In this document: positions 46,035 to 57,559 of the stretch, in pieces | Position numbering within the stretch: position 1 is the stretch's first letter | Layout: every line of letters starts with the position of its first letter | NCBI GenBank assembly: GCA_027627225.1 | Contig: CM051029.1 | Coordinates: forward strand, 18,981,656-19,045,655 | Direction of reading: 5' to 3' | DNA from: Congeria kusceri | Taxonomy: Eukaryota; Mollusca; Bivalvia; Myida; Dreissenidae | Length of the DNA stretch: 64,000 bases | Translations under genes and position numbers: made by a program | The notes under the pieces: model-generated | Database searches by the model: none | What the model saw: the letters and a program-made list of their open reading frames with translations, nothing else | Told to the model about the DNA's origin: nothing

Positions 46035-46914
46035 TAAGTATTGCTTTTTCCAGGGCATTTTCCGACTATAGTAGGGGCCATTATAAGGTGTCATCCCCTC
46101 AGAAAAATTCTTCCAAATCATGCAGATTTCCTCTAAAACTGATCTTATCCCATGATTTTTCATTCCCCTGCTATGAAATTTTTTCCCCCAAATGCCAAAA
46201 ATGACGCTATTTTCACCAAAATGAGGGCAAATGGCCCCACCACAAGAGGTGAAAAAAAGCCTTGGTTTTCCATTACTAAGTGGGGTTTATAGGTAAGGGA
46301 CTCTTTATCTCCATACATTTGAGAAACCAGACATGTTTCTACGTAAATTAGTATTTTCCCTTCCTGAACACTGCACCCCCTATTTCTTAGGGTAAAATCT
46401 AGATATTTATTTTAACAGTCATCACGAAACTTAAGAGGTGCGCAGCAGACACATTGTCTGTCAGCCTTCAACATCATGTTAGACAGCCAGCTTGAAAGTA
46501 AGATGCACACTGTGAAATGAGTAGAACTTTAAACAATTCTGACAGACAAATGTCTGGCAAGCACTTTGGGTCTGTCAGACATTTTCAAATTGTCAGACAT
46601 TTTCAAATTGTGTCAGATGTGTCAGACAGTCTGACACATTTCGCGGTGAGATAATATTGTAGGTAACTTTGCTATCAACAGTTGACACGCGTACATGTAT
46701 ATTATTATATAAATAGTAGCCCGTTTTGCAGGCAAGAAAAAATTAGTAGTAGTAGTAAAATCAATATGAATAAAATGTACCTTTACATGCATGCACAGCA
46801 ACTGTGTATCTAAAAAAGATATTTTGTCTGTGTAAATATTTTTCTTATTGATTCCATCAATTATTATATATTGTTGCAACTAAAAAAAAATCTGCACAAT
46901 TAGGAAATATTCTG

Positions 46915-47150
46915 TTTTAATATAGGTCTATATTTTTGCAAAATACCGTGGATATTCCCCTTTTAATATGTGTCAATATTTTTTTGCGAACTACTGTCGA
47001 TATGCCCCTTTAGAATGTGTATATATTTTTACTAAATACCAGCATTATTCCACTTTAATGTGTGTATATTTTTGCGAAAATACGGTTGATACACCCATTT
47101 TATATGTGTCTATATTTTCGCGAAATACTGTAGTTCTGCCCATTTAAAGC
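46915..47150. repeat. ~58 bp tandem repeat, 4 diverged copies
   Basis: The unit carries GTCTATATTTTTGCGAAATA, CTGT(G/C)GATATGCCCC and TTTTAATATGTGT. Copies diverge by 15-25% by eye. Confidence 0.8.
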
Positions 47151-47379
47151 AGAAAACCACGTGGTCTAAAGGTCCAGAAATTTTACTCATAATATATTAG
47201 TAACCTTCATAATGTATTTCGTGCCATATGACTATAATAACATAATCACAATCATTTACAATAAATGATAACTTGTTTCTTGATAAAGTTGAAAGAGGAT
47301 TCAGGCAAATTTACTTTCTTTGGCTAATACCCGAATGTCCTTCCATAAATATTTTGAATACTGCTGGAGTGAGTAGAGA

Positions 47380-47882
47380 GAGGGGACGGTCATGGAAACA
47401 ATGTGAGGGATCACGTGTATATTTCAATGATGGTAATGATAGTAAATAATGACGATGATTTCTGCTGCTGATGAAGGGCGGTGAGGGATCAGGTGTATAT
47501 TTCAACTATGGTGATGATAGTAAATGATGATGTTGATTGCTGCTGCTGATGAAGGGCAGTGATGATGGCTGGTGGTGATGATGATGCTGATGATGATGAT
47601 TTATTTTGATGATGATCACGTATAATAGTGAGGATAATCATGACTGATCATGATTGATTTTGTTGCCCGTGATTGTGATTTGTGATTTTGATGATGATGA
47701 TGATTTGTGATAATGATGATTGTGATGATGATTTGTGATGATGATGTTGATGATGATTTGTGATGATGATGTTGATGATGATTTGTGATTGTGATTTGTG
47801 ATGATGATTTGTGATGATGATGCTGATGATGACGACGAAGACGGCGACGACGATGATGATCGGCGATGATAATGATTGGGGA
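47380..47882. repeat. (GAT)n-rich microsatellite region
   Basis: Two ~80 bp direct copies (GATCA(C/G)GTGTATATTTCAA, then CTGCTGCTGATGAAGGGC) precede a long GATGAT tract interrupted by TTTGTGAT (47690-47820) and GACGACGAAGACGGCGACGA (47831-47850). Confidence 0.88.
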
Positions 47883-48005
47883 TGATGATAAGACAATCGT
47901 TTATGTATAGAAAAGGATATTTAAAAAAATCACAATTCAAGGGAAGCAACTCGTATTCTCTGTAAATGCATCGTTAACTGGATCGCCTCCCTTGTTAATT
48001 TTAAA
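47883..48005 (+). repeat. Conserved ~145 bp module, copy 4
   Basis: Contains CAAGGGAAGCAACTCGTATT, CTCTGTAAATGCATCGTTAA and CTGGATCGCCTCCCTTGTTA, again directly after a (GAT)n tract. Confidence 0.8.
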
Positions 48006-48365
48006 TATTTTGTACATGTGACTTCTAATCGTAAATAAGGCCCCCCCCCCCCTCCAAAAAAAGGTTGGTTTTCACTAACATCTAAAAAAAAATCTAGGAG
48101 GGGAGATAAAAATAACTTTTTTTCTTTAACTTTTTTTTCCTCGCCGCATATTCACTACACAGTATAAGTGAATTAGACTGCATGTAAAATGTTTAAACAC
48201 TTCCCAACAAAGAAACTGTACCTTAATATAACTATAAATAAGGTTATAGAAAAAGAGATTTCTGACAAAAATGTATAATATAAGCGAAAACTGCTCTTTT
48301 TTCCCCCAAATCAGAAAAAGTTAATGATTGATAGGCAAACAAAACTTTTAGGGTCGGCGGAAAAA

Positions 48366-48413
48366 ATGATGGTGATAATGATTATGGTGATGATGATGAT
48401 GATGATGATGATG

Positions 48414-48453
<40 letters not shown>
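48366..48453. repeat. (ATG)n microsatellite
   Basis: An ATGATG tract with few interruptions. It gives poly-Met in one frame, which is a repeat artefact. Confidence 0.95.
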
Positions 48454-48454
<1 letters not shown>

Positions 48455-48642
48455 ACATATGTCAATATATAGGTCACGGCACACAATTAAAATAAGCTAT
48501 TATCGCTTTTACAGTGAATTCGTGAAGGGTTGGAAAATAGTATATTGTAACCTATATCGAATACCGTGCAGCACGTGGTAATATAGAACTGAAAGAAACG
48601 AAGAAGGTCGAAAAGTGTGTTTTCCTTTATTTGTTGTTGACA

Positions 48643-48826
48643 GTGTTCGAAAACCGGGCTTAATGCATGTGCATAATGTGTCCTCCCGGATCAGCATGTG
48701 CGGACTGCACAGGCTAATCCAAAACGAAACTTTCCGTTTTTATGTCTTTTCGGTTTCTAGGTAGTCTCATTTCAACATAAATACACTATAGGCGGACTTC
48801 ACAGGCTGATCCTACGACACGCCTCT
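48643..48826 (+). mobile_element. Family A copy 9, truncated
   Basis: Starts gtgttcgaaaaccgggctta. The first hairpin is partly preserved (agcatgtgcggactgcacag). The centre ends at ACACTATAGGCGGA and then joins the right end at CAGGCTGATCCTACGACACG, lacking most of the second hairpin. Confidence 0.85.
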
Positions 48827-48829
48827 ATT

Positions 48830-49360
48830 ATACGTTTAGTTTGCGTGAGGTGACAAAGGTGGGAAGAGGTCAACCGGTCGAAGTCCATTTAAGACGATTT
48901 ATTGTTCGTACCTTTGTTATCATACTCTATACAAAATACGTGGTGACAATATTTACATTTGAGATAATACGACGAATAAATATAAGTTCCTATTGTTATA
49001 TTCAATCGTTTCTTATCTGCTCTTTAAGTTGAACCAATTAAAAATATTGAAAATGTGTGCATGTATTTAACCTTTCGACTTGACAGTATTGGAATCATTA
49101 AAAGCGCTTAAATATTTCGTAATCATATTTGCGTCCAGTGAAAAGGTTGCAAAATCGGTTCCGAAATTTAAAAATAGGTCAAGGCAAAATTAAAGTTAAA
49201 TGAAATGGCCACAAACTCAAGGAATTCAATCAATTCATTATTTTAAGAAATTCACCTAAGTTCTATGCATTTTTTCCATAAGCTTTACGGGTCAGAATAT
49301 CGGACCGATTTCCAATGCAAAATTTGGTGTTTTCTTCACAATTACAAACAAATAAATTCC
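48830..49360. other. Intergenic, nothing recognised
   Basis: AT-rich sequence without repeats or coding signal. Confidence 0.55.
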
Positions 49361-49367
49361 CCTTCGC

Positions 49368-49467
49368 TAGTCGCTACAGAACTAGGTTAGTCGCTACAGA
49401 ACTAGGTTAGTCGCTACAGAACTAGGTTAGTCGCTACAGAACTAGGTTAGTCGCTACAGAACTAGGT
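49368..49467. repeat. 20 bp tandem repeat, 5 identical copies
   Basis: TAGTCGCTACAGAACTAGGT is repeated five times without change by eye, implying very recent expansion. Confidence 0.96.
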
Positions 49468-50015
49468 TTGACATGTATGGCACTCTTGACGAAAATTGTA
49501 TCTAGAAATAGTTCGCAACAAGAACGTTAAAAATCACAAACACGTGGTAATATTTCGATGCATATATGATGCAATTTTATCAAGTAACCAATTGAAATGA
49601 AGCTGACAGCAATATTTATCTGTGCATACGTTCCCAATGTGGCAAATTTTACATTGAGAATTCCCAGTTTTAAACCAGATACTTTTCCCAAAAATATCAG
49701 AAAAAGGCCAGAATTTTCAGGCGTGGGTGCAGGATTCGGATTTTAAGGGGAGAGTGGCGTAAATAAAAAAAAAAACATCCTATACATTTATAGACTATTT
49801 ATTTTGCAAAAACAATGACTATTAAAGGGGTCTATCGATGGCATTTTCCAGAAAAATATAAACAATGCCAAACAAAATTTGGATACACAGTTCCAGCAGG
49901 ATTCCAACTCACGCCTACAAAATCACGCACGTAAATGAAAAATTTCCTACGCTACTAAACATAGCAGTGTTTCGCATGCGCGTAACGATTCTTCATGTAT
50001 ATTTCATTCGTATAG

Positions 50016-50104
50016 ATTTTACTACTGCTACTACTACTACTACTACTACTACTAATAATAATAATAATAATAACTACTACTACTACTACTAATAATAATA
50101 ATTT
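50016..50104. repeat. (ACT)n/(AAT)n compound microsatellite
   Basis: Runs of TACTAC, then TAATAA, then TACTAC, then TAATAA. Confidence 0.95.
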
Positions 50105-50390
50105 TCCCGCTCCCACGTAAGTGTCACCGATGCCAGCTGTTTTAATATATATTATAAGTATATATTATATTATATTTTCCCACTGTTTATAGAACCAACG
50201 CCATTGTGCTTAAAAATGCGTAAATATGAAATCTCTGTAAATAATTTTTTTTTGGCAAATGCTTTTCTCGATCAACCGTCGATATGCCCCTTTGAAATGC
50301 GCAATATTAGATTGAAGTTTTTTGCAGATTCTAGACGTGTGCTAACCTTCTGTGCAACATATCCTCATACAAAATGTGATAAACTTATAT

Positions 50391-50663
50391 GAGGCGTGTC
50401 GTGGGAAAACCGGGCTTAATGCATGTGCGTAAAGTTTCGTCCCGGATTAGCCTATGCAGTCCGCAAAGGCTCATCCAGGAGGGCACTTTCCGCGGACCGT
50501 GGATTTATGTTTAGAAGAGACTTCCTTGAAACAGAAAATACCATAAAAGCGGAAAGTGTAGTCCTGGATAGTCCTGGATTAGCCGGTACGGACTGCACAG
50601 GCTGATCCGGTACGACACTTTACGCACATGGATTAAGCCTTTTTTACCCACGACACGCCTCAT
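50391..50663 (-). mobile_element. Palindromic MITE-like element, family A copy 10
   Basis: Ends are gaggcgtgtcgtgggaaaac and acccacgacacgcctca. The reversed centre is GTGGATTTATGTTTAGAAGA. An 11 bp internal duplication (TAGTCCTGGAT) precedes the second hairpin. It is flanked by TTATAT and ATATC. Confidence 0.93.
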
Positions 50664-50810
50664 ATCATTCTTCGCTGAAAGAGAATGGCTCAGTTTTTCA
50701 AAATCCTAGTTGTAGCGAATTTTACGTGAGGGACGGGGGAGGGACGTACGCCGCTTCCAATCCCTTCTAAAGCCGCCCATGTTTTGTTTACCTAATAACT
50801 TTATGATTAC

Positions 50811-50916
50811 TGGTCCAGAGGTACATAGCTATATACTAATTATTATAATTATCAATGACTGGTCCAGAGCTATATAGCTATATACTAATTATTATAATTA
50901 TCAATGGCTGGTCCCG
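50811..50916. repeat. 49 bp tandem repeat, ~2.2 copies
   Basis: TGGTCCAGAG(G/C)TA(C/T)ATAGC, then TATATACTAATTATTATAAT and TATCAATG(A/G)C, repeated twice with a third start at 50909. Confidence 0.92.
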
Positions 50917-51989
50917 TGTTTTCTTTCCGTACACACACTTATTTTGTCTTCTGAAAAGTTCTGTTTCAATATTGATTTAGAAGACATATTACTCATACTA
51001 CACTCGGTGTACTTGAATGCTCAGAGAGGTGTTTTAAAATGTTTTTATTTTATTGCCATTTTTTATTTTTTTACACAAAGTTCTTCCGAAGTTCACGTCA
51101 GACGATTCATCAGACAAATGACACACCGGGAGTGAACGCTCCGCGGGACCGGTATTAGCTAAGGACTTCCGGTACACAGAGGTTTGTACGATTGGCCGGG
51201 ATACTAAACTGTTTGCTGAGCGTAGTTTACCATGATTTTATTTTTCATTGGACAATGAATACAATCATGATTACCATTACTTTCAAACGAGAACAAAAAA
51301 GTGTCTCCTGAAAAGAGAATTAATTCATACTTACGATGATTTTTTATATATTCGTACCCAAAATTTTGACGCAAATCAAATATTGTTGACTTAGTTCAAA
51401 AATAGTTTCGGTAGGGGCGACTATTACGGGTATGTAGCGAGAGGGGAAATAAACAATATTTTATTTTATGCCCAAGTTTTCAAAAACTTACAAAGAAACA
51501 CGGATTTGTAAAAGACACAACATTGGCAGTCATTTTTTGTTTATCGGACAATGTGTTTACCCTCCACCAAGATTGAAGGTTATGTTTTAGCAGCTGTACG
51601 CAAAAATGCGTTTTCATTTTTTTAGGACCAAATTCGGCCCCATCCCCCTGCTAAAAAAGTATATATTTTCCACTATTATTTACCTTAAAATTCCCCTGAG
51701 AATATTAGTGTTTTTTTTTAAATTGACCGACATCGGACAAAAATTAACTAAGATAAAGGAATTTTCGTAAACAATCCAAGCAATTTTTCATCAAACCAAG
51801 TAAGTGCATAATCTAAATTATAATTAGGAGCAAAACAATTCATTAATGTTTTATAACAAAGAAGAATACTAACATGTAATAATGCTTTAAATAAATCCCC
51901 TTTTGGCTTAAATTCCCCATCTGAAGAGCCCTGCCACCTTTCCCCCAAAGGAGAAAAAAATCACTGGTTTTTGATCAAATATGTTATTA
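50917..51989. other. Intergenic, nothing recognised
   Basis: AT-rich sequence without a supported feature. Confidence 0.55.
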
Positions 51990-53640
51990 ATCCCCCGCCG
52001 CGAAGCGGAAGGGGGGTTATAGGAATGCCCTTCGTCCGTCCGTCCGTCCGTCTGTCCGTAACATGTTCGTGTCCGCTCAATATCTCCTATACCATTTGAA
52101 GGATTTTCATGAAACTTGGCTCAAATGTTTAGGTCATTGAGACGATGTGCAGAAAACACGAGTCAGTCACGCCGGCTCAAGGTCAAGGTCACACTTGAAA
52201 GTCAAATATTCGAACCTCCATTTCGTGTCCGCTCCATATCTCCTATACCCTGTGAGGGATTTTCATGAAACATGGCTCAAATGTTTAGGTCATTGAGACA
52301 ATGTGCAGAAGGCATGAGTCAGTTACGCGGGCTCAAGGTCAAGGTCACACTTGAAGTTCAAATATTCGAGCATCCATTTCGTGTCCGCTCCATATCTCCT
52401 ATGCCTTTTGAAGGATTTTCATGAAACTTGGCTCAAATGTTTAGGTCATTGAGACGATGTGCAGAAAGCACGAGTCAGTCACGCCGGCTCAAGGTCAAGG
52501 TCACACTTGAAAGTCAAATATTCGAGCCTCCATTTCGTGTCCGCTCCATATCTCCTATACCCTGTGAGGGATTTTCATAAAACATGGCTAAAATGTTTAG
52601 GTCATTGAGACAATGTGCAGAAGGCATGAGTCAATCACGCGGGCTCAAGGTCAAGGTCACACTTGAAGTTCAAATATTCGAGCCTCCATTTCATGTCCGC
52701 TCCATATCTCCTATGCCTTTTGAAGGATTTTCATGAAACTTGGCTCAAATGTTTAGGTAATTGAGGCGATGTGCAGAAGGCATGAGACAGTCGCGCCGGG
52801 CTCAAGGTCAAGGTCATACTTGAAGGTCAAATATTCGAGCCTCAATTTCATGTCCGCTCCATATCTCCTATGCCTTTTGAAGGATTTTCATGAACCTTGG
52901 CTAAAATGTTTAGGTCATTGAGACGATGTGCAGAAGGCATGGGCCTTTCACGCCAGCTCAAGGGCAAGGTCACAATTGAAGGTTAAATTTTTGAGCCTCC
53001 ATTTTCGTGACCTTTTTTCGTGTCAGCTCCTTATTTCCTATACCCTTTGAAGGATTTTCATGAAAGTTTGCTCAAATGTTTTGCTTATTGAGACCATGTG
53101 CAGAAGGCATAAGCCGGTCACGCCAACTCAAGGTCAAGGTCACACTTGAAGGTTGAATGTTTGAACCTGTATTTTCATGTCCGTTCTATATCTCCTGTGC
53201 CCTTTAAAGGATTTTCATGAAACTTGCCTCAAATGTTTATCACATTGAGGCATTGTGCAGAAGGCATGAGGCAGTCACGCCACCTCAAGGTCAATGTCAC
53301 ACTTGAAGGTCAAATGTTTGAGCCTCCATTTTTGTGTCTGCTCTATATCTCCTATGCCCTTTGAAGGATTTTCACAAAACTTGGATCAAATGTTTATCAC
53401 ATTGAGGCGATGTGCAGAAGGCATGGATCAGTCTTGCCACCTCAAGGACAAGGCCACACTTAAAGGTCAAATGTTTGAGCCTCAATTTTCGTGTCAGCTC
53501 CATATCTAAATTTCTGAAACTGTATTTTCATATCTTGTCCAACTGTGCCAGATTAAGGTCAGTGTGCTACTTCAAAGTCACATTTAAAATCTAATGAAGG
53601 ATCACGGCCGGGGATATAGCTGTCCTTTGGACTGCCTTGT
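51990..53640 (+). mobile_element. Modular element with 156 bp tandem core (element C)
   Basis: It starts TCCCCCGCCGCGAAGCGGAA followed by GGGGGG (a 5' hairpin), then ATGCCCTTCGTCCGTCCG. It ends ACGGCCGGGGATATAGCT, GTCC-TTT-GGAC, then TGCCTTGTTG. About nine core units follow at 156 bp steps (unit starts near 52068, 52224, 52380, 52536, 52692, 52849), each with TCC(A)TATCTCCTATGCC, GGATTTTCATGAAACTTGGC and GCTCAAGGTCAAGGTCACAC. Later units decay. It is non-coding, with the same architecture as the 3410, 10460, 20059 and 24340 elements. Confidence 0.8.
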
Positions 53641-54391
53641 TGTGTATTATGTTATTTGTTATTTATTTAATGCACTTGTTTAGAATTTCGCATTACTATC
53701 ACATAATATAATTTATGGTGCACTAGGAAGCCAATTCATGTTTATATTTTCATGAAAAGTTGACAACTTTTCTTGAAAATTAGTAAGTTTTTCACGAAAA
53801 GTATCTGGTTATTTTATGCAGATGTATGCCACCATAGTATAACTCACATGGGGGTGGGGTGGTGGGTGAGCTGCCTTGGCAAATATCTGTTCGCCGAGTA
53901 CTTTCTAGTTATGCTTTTAATTCGTGTAATACATGTAATTCCAGGCCCGTATTCACCAATCTATACAGAGACTTCAGAATGAAGAACAGACTTAGACTGT
54001 GGAATAACAGCGTTTGCAAATATGCAGCGTAACAATTTCACTTACATGTATATCCTTGACTATTATGCAAGTAAGTTTGAAATTTAGTTTAAACTTAATA
54101 ATTTGTTCATGAATATACAACATAATTAACACGTGCATATACAACAATGATATGGTATTTTATGGATTAGAAAACAAGCATCGAAGATGCTTATGCGAGT
54201 TCTTTTCGTTATTTAAAATTTTAAAATTTTTAATTTAAAATTAAAAAAAGTTTGAAATTTACAGCGCACATAGAACAGAACATTTTCAAGAATGTTCTTT
54301 ATTCATAGAATTCTAAGAATATGTTGGTAAATACAGTCCCCAGTTGATTTTGTGCACATGTATAACAAGTATAGTTTCATGAAGAAACAGC
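53641..54391. other. Intergenic, downstream of the Ly6-type gene
   Basis: AT-rich. It contains a lone GGCCCGTATTCACCAAT motif (53943) that matches the ends of the TIR element at 35699. A self-complementary A/T patch lies at 54212-54250. Confidence 0.55.
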
Positions 54392-54420
54392 TTTATTTAT
54401 ATTATTTTCTCCATTTTATT
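54392..54420 (-). terminator. Two candidate poly(A) signals for the Ly6-type gene
   Basis: On the minus strand AATAAA occurs at 54420-54415 and 54397-54392, 77 and 100 bp after the stop codon. This is a normal spacing for a short 3' UTR. Confidence 0.55.
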
Positions 54421-54496
54421 TTGGACACCATTATAATCTCGTTTACATAATACTGTACAGTCTCGTTTACTGTAATGTCACAAATATGCATTTCGT

Positions 54497-54681
54497 CTAA
54501 ACGAATTTAGCGAGAAGGGTGAAGATGGCAAACCCAACAGCCGTTGTCATGGAGACGATCACGTGATCGGCGCTGTTACAGAGGTCGGTGTTACAGTAGC
54601 ACGTAGCGACGGTGTAACCGAGTATCGACATTTCCGTGCAGCCATTGGACCGGACCTCTCTTTCGCAGTCTCTTATCACAC
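54497..54681 (-). CDS. Ly6/uPAR-type protein, exon 3 (C-terminal half and GPI signal)
   Basis: Encodes GVIRDCEREVRSNGCTEMSI (Gly completed from exon 2), then LGYTVATCYCNTDLCNSADH and a hydrophobic tail VIVSMTTAVGFAIFTLLAKF V ending in TAG. CYCNTDLCN is the diagnostic C-terminal C-x-C-x4-CN motif of the three-finger Ly6/uPAR fold. The residues after CNSAD form a typical GPI-attachment signal (small omega residues, short spacer, hydrophobic stretch). The acceptor is TTTTATTTCAG at 54682. This gives residues 61-121 of the joined protein, which should sit on the outer plasma membrane. The ligand is unknown. Confidence 0.88.
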
Positions 54682-54864
54682 CTGAAATAAAAACAAGTAT
54701 GCATTGTTTTCGTAAAGTATTTATATGTCTAAATTATTAATTGCTGGGACATGCCCCTTCTAATTTATAATAACATGATTAGCAAATAAATACGTTCTAT
54801 GCCTCGGTCACTACCTGGTTGCGACCACTGCCACAACTGAAAGTGCACGGCAGATTTGCGATGA

Positions 54865-55345
54865 GCGGTCCCTGGCCGTACAGTGACCGCATGTAATGTC
54901 CATGCGGTGACCTCACGATGGCATTACGTTCACCGCAGGATGTCCGTACGTTCGTCCGCACGATGTACGTACGCTGACCGCACGATGCCCTTACAGTGAC
55001 CGCACAATGTCCATGCGGTGACCACACGATGGCCGCACGATCGTCCGCACGATCGTCCGCTAGATGTCCTTACGCTCACCGCACGATGCTCGTACGCTGA
55101 CCGGACAATGTTTGTACGCTGACCGCACGATGACCGTACGCTGACCGCACAATGACCGTACGCTGACCGCACAATGCCGGTACGCTGACCGCACGATGAC
55201 CGTACGCTGACCGCACAATGTTTGTACGCTGACCGCACGATGACCGTACGCTGACCGCACAATGTTTGTACGATGACCGCATGATGCCCGTAAGCTGACC
55301 GCACGATAGCTGTATGGCGACCGCACGATGCCCGTCCGAACAGTA
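54865..55345. repeat. CpG-rich 22 bp minisatellite in the Ly6-type gene
   Basis: About 21-22 copies of CGTACGCTGACCGCACGATG plus AC. Variants are CAATG, TTTGTACG and CCGGTACG, with an irregular left flank (54865-55080). Each unit carries several CpG and usually CGTACG, in contrast to the AT-rich host DNA. It lies in intron 2, ~185 bp upstream of exon 3 in gene orientation. The open frames across it (VRSAYGHCAVS…) are repeat artefacts. Confidence 0.93.
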
Positions 55346-55731
55346 CCCGGTTTTACAAAACGCATGCGTTTGTCCTGCGGCCTTAAAGCCAAGCGGTTTA
55401 TCTGCGGCCTGTGGTGATTTATTCGGGTTACAAATACGATAAAAATATTATCATGACAGCACTTCACAGGGTTAAACTTCATTTATTAAGGAGCTTACGG
55501 CATTGAATCGCGAATTTTCGGTGCAATCATGATGCGGACCAGAGTCCAAATGAAAATAATTGGACATGTTGATGTTGGCGTTGTTTCCTGTTTATTTTAT
55601 ATGTTTAAATTGCATATGTTTAATAAATTATAAACTTAAACCACAATTCATGTATTTCTGACTCCAGAAATGTATTTTTTGTTTGAAAATGTAACTTACC
55701 AAACTGCTGTTAACTACCATGTAGTGTAATA

Positions 55732-56000
55732 GAGGCGTGTCCTGGGAAAACCGGGCTTAATGCATGTGCGTACAGTGTCGTCCCGGATCAGCCTGTACAG
55801 CTCACCAAGGCTAATCTAGGACGACACTTTCCGCTTTTATAGTATACTTTACGTTTCATAAAAGTCATTTCTAAACATAAATCCACTAAAGGCACTATAG
55901 GAAAGTGCCGTCCCTGATTAGCATGTGCGGAATGTATAGGCTGATCCGGGAGGACACTTTACGTACATGCATTAAGCTCAGTTTACCCACGACGCGCCGC
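55732..56000 (+). mobile_element. Palindromic MITE-like element, family A copy 11
   Basis: Ends are gaggcgtgtcctgggaaaac and gtttacccacgacgcgcc. The centre carries AAACATAAATCCACTAAAGG with a small duplication (GGCACTATAGG). The hairpins are more diverged than in other copies. It lies in intron 2 of the Ly6-type gene. Confidence 0.9.
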
Positions 56001-56736
56001 AAATAATTCTAAACTCATTTTACATGTACCGTAGGCCAGAGTTTGCGGACTTTTAGTTTCTTGCACGTGTTTGAAAAGATAAAAAATAAATAAAAATTGG
56101 AACACAACACATATTGTTATAATAATAAACAAAAAACAAGAACAACAACATAAAAATGGTATTTTCCCACTGGTTCAGTATTTCTTATGGATATTGAAAT
56201 ATTTTAACTAGCACCATATAATGTAAAAGCAGTAAAACATATATTCTAACATGATATTTGATAATTTTTCTATAGAAAAGAACTACCATTAAACAACGCA
56301 AGAAGAAGTCCGGATTCTGAGCGTAGTAAAAAGTAGTTCCAATTACAATTGCAAAAATATTTGTCAAATCATGTTTGAATCGATATAATTTTCGCATTAT
56401 CGTTGTTTATCGGCCAATAAAAAACTCTTTATCGTTCTGATGGGTGGCTATTCAATAACTCGGACTAACGCCCTCGTGGTTAAATGTCTACGCATAAAAA
56501 CTCCAAATCGTTTATTAGCCTATAAACAACGATAAATCGATACATTATTTATTAATTAATTCAACGTCAATCATGTTGACCTTGTATGTATGTCATTGTA
56601 TTATCATTGTTATTTTCACGTTTAATTGCGAAAAAATTTGTTTATAATAGAACTTCCTTTTGTTTTCTTTCCGGCTCCCACTGCAAGCTTTTTATAAAAT
56701 GTCTGAGAAACTAAACAAAAAAATATTTGGCCTTAC

Positions 56737-56871
56737 CGGGCCCAGCCTTAATTTTAGAGCACGCTGTACATCCGGTACGCTGCGTGACGGAGGCGTCGCT
56801 CAGATCCAGCGTATCGTCGTTGCAGGCGACGCCTTCGCATTTGTAACACGTGATCGCCGTCGTCCGGCTTA
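56737..56871 (-). CDS. Ly6/uPAR-type protein, exon 2 (N-terminal half of the domain)
   Basis: Encodes VSRTTAITCYKCEGVACNDD, then TLDLSDASVTQRTGCTACSK and IKAGP plus the first base of Gly. ITCYKCEG is the classical start of a Ly6 domain (x-C-Y-x-C), and five of the ten cysteines are here. Entry phase 1 follows exon 1 (GTA codon split G|TA) after CCATTCCAG. The donor is CCC G|GTAAGG, phase 1. The mature protein would begin around Ser17-Ile22. The family was recognised by eye; the orthologue is unknown because this family expands independently in molluscs. Confidence 0.88.
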
Positions 56872-56884
56872 CTGGAATGGTACG

Positions 56885-57440
56885 GTGAGATATTAGATGA
56901 AATACGGAATGCCAACTTGAGATGAAATAAGGACATTCCATTATGAGATAAGCAATTGCAACTTGAGATAAAAAAGGAATTCCATCATGAGATAAAATAA
57001 GGAATTCCATTATGGGATAAAATAAGGAATTCAAAATTGAGATTGAATAAAGAAATTTCATTATAACATGAAATAAGGAATTCCTTTTTAAGATGAAATC
57101 ATGAATTCCCGCTTATTATGAGATGAAATAAGGAATTCCATGATGGGATTAAAAAAAGAATTCCATTATGAGCTGAACTAGGGAATTTCATTATGACATG
57201 AAATAAGGAATTACAATTTGAGATGAAATAAGGACTTACGGCATGGGGTGAAATAAGGAATCCAAACCAAGATGAAATAAGGAATTCCAAATTGAGATGA
57301 AATAATGAATTCCAACCTGAGATGTTGAAATAATTTCCACTATTAGATCAAATGAGGAATTCCCAACTTGAAGTTAAAATAAGGAGTTCCATTATGATGT
57401 GACCAAAAGATTTCAAGCTTAAGATCAAATAAAGAATTCC
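56885..57440. repeat. ~25 bp tandem repeat in intron 1 of the Ly6-type gene
   Basis: About 20 diverged units of GAGATGAAATAAGGAATTCC plus ATTAT. Many units keep an EcoRI-like GAATTC. Confidence 0.88.
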
Positions 57441-57559
57441 TTACTGTATTTAAGTATTATTAATATTAAAATATCAAAGTCAAGTTAAAATGGAAAACGA
57501 AAATGAAAACAAACAGACATACACACAGATATTACAAAAATTCAAGGTCAAAATAAATA

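Noticed and set aside
54797..55482. Minus-strand frames of 76-140 codons (VRSAYGHCAVS type)
   Set aside because: They are readings of the 22 bp minisatellite within intron 2 of the Ly6-type gene.
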